Positions 1 through 5,159 of a stretch of DNA of 5,249 nt are shown piece after piece. Source of the DNA: Thermoplasmata archaeon (GTDB lineage: Archaea; Thermoplasmatota; Thermoplasmata; Thermoplasmatales; Thermoplasmataceae); the NCBI GenBank assembly GCA_021801305.1, contig JAJYYD010000103.1, positions 1 through 5,249 on the forward strand. The letters are read 5' to 3'. Numbering within the stretch: the first letter of the stretch is position 1; every line of letters begins with the position of its first letter. The notes beneath the pieces were generated by a model. The model searched no databases. It was given only the letters and a program-made list of their open reading frames with translations, and had not been told where the DNA came from. Position numbers and translations under genes: made by a program.

Positions 1-23
1 TCAATGAATCATGTTTAAATACT

Positions 24-37
24 GTTTATATATAAAC
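24..37 (+). promoter_or_regulatory. TATA box of tbp inside a perfect palindrome
   Basis: The 14 bases GTTTATATATAAAC form a perfect palindrome and contain an archaeal TATA-like element (TTTATATA at 25-32). The element's centre is about 25 bp upstream of the A of the tbp ATG at 54, which predicts transcription starting at or next to the start codon, i.e. a leaderless mRNA. No convincing GGTGA-type ribosome binding site precedes the ATG, which agrees with this. A second AT-rich element, TTTAAATA at 14-21, could serve as an alternative box with a leader of about 10 nt. Seen: the sequence and the spacing. Inferred: the start site. Confidence 0.6.
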
Positions 38-53
38 GACGAAAGGGTTTTTT

Positions 54-608
54 ATGAGTGAAAAAGAAAAGATTACCATAGAAAATATTGTTGCATCAAC
101 TTCACTGGCAGAGCATCTCGATCTTAGCAGGATAGCATTGGCACTGGAAGGATCAGAATACGAACCGGAACAGTTTCCGGGGCTTATATACCGATTGCAG
201 GATCCCAAGACCGCAGTTCTTATCTTCAGGAGTGGGAAAGTAAACTGCACGGGGGCAAAAAATCTTGCAAATGTAAGGCTTACCATTGAGAAGATTATAC
301 AGAAATTAAAGAAGGCGGGCATTGAAGTCTATGACAACCCGGACATAGTTGTGCAGAACATTGTTGCAGTTTATGATCTCGAAGCGGATCTGAACCTTAC
401 TGATATTGCAATGTCACTTGGCCTGGAAAATGTTGAATATGAGCCGGAACAGTTCCCTGGGCTGGTATACAGGGTTGAGGAACCAAAGGTGGTTCTCCTT
501 CTGTTCGGTTCCGGAAAGGTTGTGTGCACAGGCGCAAAAGAAGAGAGTGAAATAGAGCAGGCTGTGATAAAAGTCAAGAAGGAACTTCAGAAAGTGGGTT
601 TAATCTGA
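54..608 (+). CDS. tbp: TATA-box-binding protein (TBP), archaeal general transcription factor
   Basis: The 184-residue product binds the TATA box of archaeal promoters and, with TFB, recruits RNA polymerase. It has the expected length and the family's two-fold architecture. Repeat 1 (about residues 9-90) and repeat 2 (about 100-182) each carry an N-I-V-A segment (11-14 and 102-105), a YEPEQFPGL-Y-R block (36-47 and 129-140) and an F-x-SGK-x-x-C-TGAK block (58-69 and 151-162). Phe41/Phe58 and Phe134/Phe151 lie where TBPs carry the phenylalanine pairs that wedge into and kink DNA. Repeat 2 is two residues longer before the YEPEQFPG block. The protein ends right after the second repeat (KVGLI), without the acidic C-terminal tail seen in some archaeal TBPs. 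The ATG at 54 suits the leaderless-type promoter just upstream. The 3' end overlaps the convergent truD by 9 bp. The identification is very secure. Confidence 0.97.
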   Translation: MSEKEKITIENIVASTSLAEHLDLSRIALALEGSEYEPEQFPGLIYRLQDPKTAVLIFRSGKVNCTGAKNLANVRLTIEKIIQKLKKAGIEVYDNPDIVVQNIVAVYDLEADLNLTDIAMSLGLENVEYEPEQFPGLVYRVEEPKVVLLLFGSGKVVCTGAKEESEIEQAVIKVKKELQKVGLI

Positions 609-1850
609 ATCAATGAGTATCTCCCTGAGGAAAGAAGTGGCATAAATGCCTTTTCCAAGGGAAAAACCCAGGGTATTTTTTTCAAGTATTTTCAAGTCGA
701 CCGGTTTTGCGGAAATAATTCTTCTCTCTCCTGACGATGACATTGAAGGGTCTGAAGCAATCCGGAACATTTCCGGGGAAACTTTCTCCTTTTCCATTAT
801 GCCAGCTTCTATTTCTCCCTGCAATCCCCCTGAAAGGGTTGTATCATATCCTATGAGCGGGGCAGTGACCCGAACACGATCCGATGCTGTAAGCCTTGAT
901 ATCTTTTCAATATTGAATCTCGAGACCTTTATGTAACCCTCGTTCACAACAGGGTTGAAATACCTGTCAACAGGCACTGCAATATCACCCTCAGATACTT
1001 CAGAGAGATTCCCCATTCTCTTGAACCTTTCAGATACCATCATATTGAAAAGATAGGACTGGTATGCGTGGACAAAGATCATTCTCAGGTTTACAGGAAA
1101 GTTGGCAAACGCAGATCTGAAATCACCCGTTTCAACGATATGGCTCAACAGCGACCTTTCAAAATTAAGGTGCATTGGAAAATTTTTCAGGGCCTCCCCT
1201 GCATCAAGTGTCCTGTAGAACTCCAGCCTGAAGTCCTCAGTGTCTATATCTGGGTCTCCGATGTATCTTTTTACGGCTTCATCAGGGTTTCCATTCACTA
1301 TATATTTCCCTATTTTATGGGTATTCGTTCTGACAGATCCAAATCTCTGTATTCCAAAATAGTTGGGAAAACCGCCTTTTGATGATATGTCATCGTAAAT
1401 GGACATTATCTCTGCATCATGGTCTTCCTGATCTTCAATGCTTATCCTGAAGTAATTTCCAAGAAGATCACCAAGTTTAAGCATGCGGTCACTCCGGAAA
1501 GTCTCCAAAACTTCCACATCACCGAGCCTTGATGCTTCAAATCCGGAAGGGGTGTTTACGCAGAAATATTGTGTTGTAACGGCAGTCTTGTCCTTGGTTC
1601 CGGCATATGTGATCCTCTTCCTGCTCACGCCAAGCTCCCTCGCGAGCCTCATAAGAAAGCGGTTATTATCCCAGTTCCTCAACCTGATCCTGAGATAGAG
1701 GTATTTCCCGTCTGGTTTTCTTGGAATTTCTATGGGAATTTCCTCAACCATGAAATCCTCAGGATCACTCTTTATTTTCCCCGGGATTCCAGGATATGAT
1801 GAAATTCTGGCATATATGCCGGTTTCCATCTCTTTTTCTTTAAATGGCAT
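600..1850 (-). CDS. truD: tRNA pseudouridine(13) synthase TruD
   Basis: The 416-residue enzyme isomerises uridine to pseudouridine, in this family at position 13 of tRNA (TruD/Pus7 family). Recognisable blocks in order are: GKIKSDPEDFMVEEIP (24-39), the start of the catalytic domain; YAGTKDKTAVTTQ (82-94), with Asp87 of GTKDK as the expected catalytic aspartate; NYFGIQRFG (163-171); AYQSYLFN (262-269); and the C-terminal LGKGIYATSFLRE (398-410). The length is normal for archaeal TruD and all core motifs are intact. The ATG at 1850 lies one base after the mqnC stop (TGA-A-ATG). A second in-frame ATG at 1829 (residue 8) is possible, because family similarity begins only after it and neither start has a strong Shine-Dalgarno sequence. 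No separate promoter is obvious, so it is probably transcribed with mqnC. Its stop (600-602) lies inside the last codons of the convergent tbp. Function is secure; the exact start is less so. Confidence 0.95.
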   Translation of the reverse strand: MPFKEKEMETGIYARISSYPGIPGKIKSDPEDFMVEEIPIEIPRKPDGKYLYLRIRLRNWDNNRFLMRLARELGVSRKRITYAGTKDKTAVTTQYFCVNTPSGFEASRLGDVEVLETFRSDRMLKLGDLLGNYFRISIEDQEDHDAEIMSIYDDISSKGGFPNYFGIQRFGSVRTNTHKIGKYIVNGNPDEAVKRYIGDPDIDTEDFRLEFYRTLDAGEALKNFPMHLNFERSLLSHIVETGDFRSAFANFPVNLRMIFVHAYQSYLFNMMVSERFKRMGNLSEVSEGDIAVPVDRYFNPVVNEGYIKVSRFNIEKISRLTASDRVRVTAPLIGYDTTLSGGLQGEIEAGIMEKEKVSPEMFRIASDPSMSSSGERRIISAKPVDLKILEKNTLGFSLGKGIYATSFLREILIDSD

Positions 1851-1851
1851 T

Positions 1852-2955
1852 TCAGTAGTATTTTACAACCTGGTACATGTTGTCTCTTTCAACAGGGATC
1901 ATGCCTATTGATCTCAGGTTGTTTATGATTGCCTCTTTCCTGAGGTTGCCGACACTCTTGCCTGTTGCCGGTATGACTTTTTCATCGTAGATGGTTCCAC
2001 CCCAGTCATTTGCTCCGAACAGTATGGCCATCTGGCCCATCTGCAGTCCGTTTGTCAGCCAGGAACTCTGTACAACCGGTATATGCCTGTTCAGTACTAT
2101 CCTTGAGATTGCTATATTCCTCAACACGTCAAGTCCTCCGGCCCTGAATTTCACTTTTCCCTCTCTCTGGAGCTTTGTGTTGCCCGGTTCAAAATTCCAT
2201 GGTGTGAATGAAAGGAAGCCATTGTATTTTTTCTGCAGGTTAACCAGGGAAATGAGGTGATCAGCCTTATGCCTGCTCTCCTCAACATGCCCGAACATCA
2301 TTGTGGCAGATGTCCTGACACCGAGTTTATGGGCCTCCTCCATTATTTTCAGCCATTCCTCTCCGCTGTTGAGTGGCCTTCCCAGTTCCTTCCTCACGTC
2401 TGCTGAAAATATCTCTGCTCCTGCACCAGGAATTGTCTGCAGTCCACTCTCCCTGAGTTTCGTTATAACCTGTGCATAGGTCATTTTCTCTTTCCTTGAT
2501 ATAAATGAAATCTCTGAAGTTGAAAGGCCGTGTATTCCCAGCCCCGGAAATCTCTCCCTTATTGCACTGAACATATCGGTGTAATATGAGAATGGAAGTG
2601 CAGGGTTGACTCCTCCCTGTATGAGGAGCTGCCTTATCCCGTACTTCGAATAATAACGGTCAATCTCATCAATCACCTGTTCCTTTGTCATGGTATATGC
2701 GTCATCTTCGCTGCCGGTTCTGTAAAATGCGCAGAAATTGCATCTTACATTGCACACGTTCGTGTAATTGAGTATGAGGTTAGAAACGAAGGATACGTAT
2801 CTGCCCGTGATCCTGTCTGCCACATTTCTGGCAATTCTCCCCAGCTGGTACAGGTCCGCCTCATCATACATGTAGATAATTTCTTCCTGGCTGATATCCT
2901 CACCTGAAAGTGATTTTCTCTCGATTTCATAAAGAGGATCAGAATATTGAAACAT
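1852..2955 (-). CDS. mqnC: Radical SAM cyclic dehypoxanthine futalosine synthase (MqnC-like)
   Basis: The 367-residue protein is a radical SAM enzyme of the MqnC/MqnE/CofH group. Its N-V-C68-x3-C72-x2-C75-AFYR motif binds the 4Fe-4S cluster that cleaves S-adenosylmethionine. MqnC cyclises dehypoxanthine futalosine in the futalosine route to menaquinone. The MqnC assignment over MqnE rests on LLIQGGVNPALPFSYY (110-125), TIPGAGAEIF (174-183), RTSATMMFGHVE (214-225), GFLSFTPWNFEPGNTKL (246-262) and FGANDWGGTI (313-322). The Trp and PGNT in the fourth block and the GAND block are typical of MqnC. The second Gly of the usual PGGGAEI motif is Ala here. It is divergent from mqnE and one base upstream of truD. 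A cytosolic enzyme; no signal peptide or membrane segment is seen. A CofH-like function is less likely because mqnA and a second radical SAM gene are adjacent. Substrate is inferred from family and context. Confidence 0.88.
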   Translation of the reverse strand: MFQYSDPLYEIERKSLSGEDISQEEIIYMYDEADLYQLGRIARNVADRITGRYVSFVSNLILNYTNVCNVRCNFCAFYRTGSEDDAYTMTKEQVIDEIDRYYSKYGIRQLLIQGGVNPALPFSYYTDMFSAIRERFPGLGIHGLSTSEISFISRKEKMTYAQVITKLRESGLQTIPGAGAEIFSADVRKELGRPLNSGEEWLKIMEEAHKLGVRTSATMMFGHVEESRHKADHLISLVNLQKKYNGFLSFTPWNFEPGNTKLQREGKVKFRAGGLDVLRNIAISRIVLNRHIPVVQSSWLTNGLQMGQMAILFGANDWGGTIYDEKVIPATGKSVGNLRKEAIINNLRSIGMIPVERDNMYQVVKYY

Positions 2956-2991
2956 GACAGCAGATTTTAATATGTCTAATAAGGTTTGTTC

Positions 2992-2999
2992 ATTATAAA
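2992..2999 (-). promoter_or_regulatory. Candidate TATA box for mqnC-truD
   Basis: Read on the minus strand this is TTTATAAT, a good match to archaeal TATA boxes. Its centre is about 40 bp upstream of the mqnC ATG (2955), which predicts a start near 2970 and a leader of about 14 nt. No Shine-Dalgarno sequence is visible in that leader. A weaker element (CTTATTAG, about 2976-2983) would place the start at the ATG itself. Another strong minus-strand element lies farther upstream at 3073-3080, so the true promoter is uncertain. Confidence 0.4.
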
Positions 3000-3054
3000 G
3001 TCATGGGGTTGCGGAAGCATGGCAGCATCCAAAAAACATCCTTATGGTTCATCT

Positions 3055-3076
3055 CGGGTAAAGCCCGCATTTTTTT
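3055..3076 (+). terminator. Small hairpin followed by seven T (terminator-like)
   Basis: CGGGT (3055-3059) pairs with GCCCG (3063-3067), one pair being a T-G wobble, around an AAA loop. After two bases a run of seven T follows (3070-3076). On the plus strand this resembles a terminator for a short transcript from the GC-richer block at about 2996-3055. No gene is recognised there, and the T run also belongs to a minus-strand TATA-like element (TTATAAAA), so the resemblance may be fortuitous. The stem is short. Confidence 0.25.
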
Positions 3077-3081
3077 ATAAT
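3073..3081. promoter_or_regulatory. Near-symmetric TATA-like element in the divergent region
   Basis: The core TTATAA (3075-3080) reads as TTTATAAT on the plus strand and TTATAAAA on the minus strand, both close to archaeal TATA boxes. On the minus strand it is about 24-25 bp from an ATG at 3052; on the plus strand it is about 26-27 bp from an ATG at 3104. These distances match those at tbp and guaB in this window. It could drive long-leader transcripts of mqnC and/or mqnE, or mini-ORFs. Promoter activity is inferred only. Confidence 0.35.
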
Positions 3082-3201
3082 ACCCAATATTTTACTGATA
3101 GCTATGTCATCAATGTATGCAATTTTTACGGCAAAAACTGGAAATTAATATGGAAAAAGCGTTGAACAGTGATATCTGAAGATTCATCATCCATATACAC
3201 T

Positions 3202-3217
3202 TCATAAAACATTATTA
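3202..3217 (+). promoter_or_regulatory. Candidate promoter of mqnE-mqnA
   Basis: The AT-rich stretch holds two weak TATA-like elements. TCATAAAA (3202-3209) would start transcription near 3231 and leave about 9 nt of leader before the ATG at 3240. CATTATTA (3210-3217) would give a start at about that ATG. Neither is a strong consensus, and no other promoter is obvious closer to the gene. Confidence 0.35.
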
Positions 3218-3239
3218 GTTGATATTGCATATTGAGCAC

Positions 3240-4355
3240 ATGGAATTGATGGGTGGTTACCCGGAAGAATACTGGTTTGATCAACTGAATGCAGATAAAC
3301 CTCTAACTTACAGCGAATCACTGAAGCTGATGGAGGAACTTGACCTGTTCTCGCTTATGGATCTCGGGAATCAGCTCACATCAAGACAGGTTGGAAACGT
3401 TGTTTCATATGCCGTATCATACAATATAAACTATTCAAATTACTGTGCTGCAAGCTGTCCAATCTGTGCATTTTATGTGCCCATGGTCCTGAAAGGCAAA
3501 AGCAATAAGGGCTATGAACTCACTGTGGACGATGTCCGGAAAGAGGTTGAGAAAGCGAAATCCCTCGGATCCACAGAAATACACATTGTTGGAGGATTCA
3601 ACTCGGACCTGCCGGTGGAGTATTACGAGGAGATATTCTCAACAGTCAAGAAATACGATCCGGATATAACACTCAAGGCACTTACAATACCGGAAATTGA
3701 TTTCATTGCCAGGACAACCGGTAATTCAATCAGGGAACTTATCTCAAGGCTCAGGGCTGCCGGAATGGATGCCCATACCGGGGGAGGAGCTGAAATATTC
3801 AACCACGATGTCAGGGTACAGGTTTCTACAAAGGAGAAGATTAGCGGTGAAAAATGGCTCGAGGATGCCAAGATAATTCATTCCATGGGCGTAAGGGGCA
3901 ATTCAACAATGACGTATGGACATGTGGAGAAATGGGAAGATATAATCGATCACATTGTAAGGTTAAGGGATAACCAGATTGAGGTTCCCGGCTTTCTTTC
4001 CTTCATCCCCCTGAAATTCAGCATAGAAAACACTCCCCTCCAGAAAATGGGGAAAGTTACCACAGCGTCATCCGGTGAAAAAGATCTGAAAGTGATTTCG
4101 CTTGCCAGGATCATTGCCGGAAAATACATCAGAAACATCAGTGTATACTGGGTTGCACTTGGGAAAGAAATTGCCCAGCTTGCCATAAACGGGGGCGGAA
4201 GTGACCTTGTAGGTACAGCTTTCAGCGAGAAGGTTTTCGGGGCAACTGACCGAAATGAAGGATCATCGGTGGAAGAACTGAACAGGATGGTTAAACAGGC
4301 AGGGAAGATTCCGGCCCAGAGGGATACTTTCTATAACATAAAACACTACTTCTAG
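3240..4355 (+). CDS. mqnE: Radical SAM aminofutalosine synthase (MqnE-like)
   Basis: From the ATG at 3240 the product has 371 residues. MqnE uses an adenosyl radical from SAM to couple with the MqnA product and form aminofutalosine. A C69-x3-C73-x2-C76-AF motif marks the radical SAM cluster site. The assignment to MqnE rests on EIHIVGG (113-119), DLPVEYYEEIF (123-133), GGGAEIF (181-187), KISGEKWLEDAKIIHSMGV (200-218), STMTYGHVE (222-230), GFLSFIPLKFSIENTPL (251-267) and VYWVALGKEIAQLAINGG (302-319). Deviations are FNS where HP is usual after HIVGG, and HT where LP usually precedes GGGAEIF. Reading can also open at TTG 3219 or ATG 3249; ATG 3240 is preferred because family similarity starts well inside and a non-ATG start lacks support. 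It pairs with the downstream mqnA (14 bp to its preferred ATG) as a probable operon and diverges from mqnC, its paralogue. The exact reaction is inferred. Confidence 0.87.
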   Translation: MELMGGYPEEYWFDQLNADKPLTYSESLKLMEELDLFSLMDLGNQLTSRQVGNVVSYAVSYNINYSNYCAASCPICAFYVPMVLKGKSNKGYELTVDDVRKEVEKAKSLGSTEIHIVGGFNSDLPVEYYEEIFSTVKKYDPDITLKALTIPEIDFIARTTGNSIRELISRLRAAGMDAHTGGGAEIFNHDVRVQVSTKEKISGEKWLEDAKIIHSMGVRGNSTMTYGHVEKWEDIIDHIVRLRDNQIEVPGFLSFIPLKFSIENTPLQKMGKVTTASSGEKDLKVISLARIIAGKYIRNISVYWVALGKEIAQLAINGGGSDLVGTAFSEKVFGATDRNEGSSVEELNRMVKQAGKIPAQRDTFYNIKHYF

Positions 4356-4369
4356 GAAAAGTGCAATTC

Positions 4370-5110
4370 ATGATATCCCTAATAGACTTCACGCACAGTT
4401 TTCCTCTCATCGGTGCACTTTCCTCACAGACAAAAATGTCAAAGGGGAGCCCTGCAGACAACCTCAAGGGAGTACTTGACGGGAAATATTCCACGGCTAT
4501 GGTTTCCCTTGTTTCGTATCTTGAGAATTCAGATGATCTGGAACTCCTGAAAGGCGCAAATATCCATACAAAGGCTCAGACGCTCTCAACTCTGCTAGTA
4601 TCAGCGGGAAAGGATCTGGCTGACAGGATGGAAGTTGCTGTAACTGCACATACCAGGACCACAGAGCTTTACATGGATCTTGTACTCTCCAGGATGGGTA
4701 TAAGCCCCAAAAAAATATACAGTAAGGCAACCGAGGCTGCTGATCTGCTCGAGGAAGCCGAATTTGCACTTGTGATTGGTGATGAGGCGCTCAGGTATTT
4801 TCACGGGGACGGAAAGATAATACTTGACATTGGCTATGAGGTGTCGCATTTCTTCAAGCTGGAGCCTCTTTATGCAGTTACAGTTGCTAGAAAGGATTCT
4901 GTGGACATGGATGAGGCCCGGATACTGGAAAAATCCGTAAACTTGAGCCGCGGTTATATCATGGAATCCATAGAAAAAGGTTCAGCTGAAAGGGGAATAA
5001 GCAGGGACCTGCTTGAGTATTATTATTCCCTGATTAACTATGAATACAGCCTGAAACAGGACAGGACTATCGACTTCGTGAAGTACATGCTGGAGCCCAT
5101 AAAACACTGA
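4370..5110 (+). CDS. mqnA: Chorismate dehydratase (MqnA-like)
   Basis: The 246-residue protein belongs to the MqnA/MqnD (DUF178) family, which has a periplasmic-binding-protein-like fold. MqnA converts chorismate to 3-[(1-carboxyvinyl)oxy]benzoate, the first committed futalosine-pathway step. Evidence is the N-terminal LIDFTHSFPL (4-13), comparable to the family's IDYLNSLPL; TLSTLLVS (71-78); the TAHTRTTELYMDLVL segment (92-106); EFALVIGDEAL (131-141); and DIGYEVSHFFKLEPLYAVTVAR (153-174), which parallels the family's DLGEEW-x-LTGLPFVYA block and favours MqnA over MqnD. The position usually Asn in YLNSLPL is His9 here. A GTG at 4361 opens the frame three codons earlier; ATG 4370 is preferred because it gives the family's usual short run before the first strand. 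AGGA at 4354-4357 could help translation of either start (spacing 3 to the GTG, 12 to the ATG, neither ideal). It lies directly after mqnE. No membrane segment is seen. The sequence is a divergent family member. Confidence 0.85.
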   Translation: MISLIDFTHSFPLIGALSSQTKMSKGSPADNLKGVLDGKYSTAMVSLVSYLENSDDLELLKGANIHTKAQTLSTLLVSAGKDLADRMEVAVTAHTRTTELYMDLVLSRMGISPKKIYSKATEAADLLEEAEFALVIGDEALRYFHGDGKIILDIGYEVSHFFKLEPLYAVTVARKDSVDMDEARILEKSVNLSRGYIMESIEKGSAERGISRDLLEYYYSLINYEYSLKQDRTIDFVKYMLEPIKH

Positions 5111-5130
5111 TCTGCACGCTTTCGTCAATG

Positions 5131-5138
5131 TATATATA
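5131..5138 (+). promoter_or_regulatory. TATA box of guaB
   Basis: TATATATA lies in the 49-bp gap between mqnA and guaB. Its centre is 25-26 bp upstream of the A of the guaB ATG (5160), the same spacing as at tbp. This predicts a leaderless transcript and shows that guaB has its own promoter, separate from mqnE-mqnA. No Shine-Dalgarno sequence precedes the ATG. Confidence 0.7.
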
Positions 5139-5143
5139 CTTAT

Positions 5144-5158
5144 TTGCCCTTAGGGCAA
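5144..5158. repeat. Perfect 7-bp inverted repeat between the guaB TATA box and start codon
   Basis: TTGCCCT and AGGGCAA are perfect inverted arms around one central T. The element fills the space between the TATA box (5131-5138) and the start codon (5160). If transcription begins at the ATG the repeat is not in the mRNA, so it would act as DNA: a symmetric site there is well placed for a dimeric repressor that blocks RNA polymerase. I do not recognise the binding protein. Seen: symmetry and position. Inferred: operator role. Confidence 0.55.
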
Positions 5159-5159
5159 C

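Larger units (their letters stand above)
2956..3239. other. Divergent mqnC/mqnE intergenic region
   Basis: About 284 bp separate the divergent mqnC and mqnE starts. The stretch is AT-rich apart from a GC-richer block at about 3001-3067. It holds TATA-like elements facing both ways (2992-2999, 3073-3081, about 3202-3217), a short hairpin followed by a T tract (3055-3076), and two in-frame ATG mini-ORFs of 19 and 14 codons. I see no tRNA, no credible box C/D or H/ACA RNA, no riboswitch I can name, and no remnant of a longer gene. The length exceeds what two compact archaeal promoters need, so extra control elements or a small RNA are possible. Confidence 0.6.

Noticed and set aside
26..577. Minus-strand frames opposite tbp (26-322 and 371-577) that resemble each other
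   Set aside because: Their mutual similarity is only the complement of the two TBP repeats; the tbp frame explains the conservation fully.
646..1799. Several plus-strand open frames (for example 646-936, 1068-1382, 1483-1698) opposite truD
   Set aside because: They lie entirely within a clearly conserved truD reading frame, resemble no family I know and have no promoter or ribosome binding signal; they are antisense shadows.
3001..3076. A tRNA, box C/D or H/ACA guide RNA in the intergenic region
   Set aside because: No cloverleaf, no RTGATGA/CTGA box pairs and no ACA-terminated kink-turn hairpin could be found on either strand.
2942..3234. Recurring ATATTG/CAATAT hexamers near the mqnC and mqnE starts (2944-2949, 3085-3090, 3222-3227, 3229-3234)
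   Set aside because: The hexamer is short and AT-rich, spacing and orientation are irregular, and one copy lies within mqnC coding sequence; likely chance.
3219..3239. TTG at 3219 as the start of mqnE
   Set aside because: It extends the frame by seven residues (MILHIEH) with no visible family similarity, has no Shine-Dalgarno sequence and has only a weak TATA element at the right distance; ATG 3240 is simpler, although not proven.
1852..4355. The two radical SAM genes as CofG/CofH (F420 cofactor) enzymes
   Set aside because: CofH is related, but the FIPL/TPWNFEPGNT, GAND and YGHVE blocks and the adjacent mqnA fit MqnC and MqnE better. A phylogeny would be the decisive test.
4291..4849. Minus-strand open frames opposite mqnE/mqnA (4291-4494, 4497-4769, 4601-4849)
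   Set aside because: They mirror the conserved mqnE 3' end and mqnA coding sequence and have no recognisable protein features.
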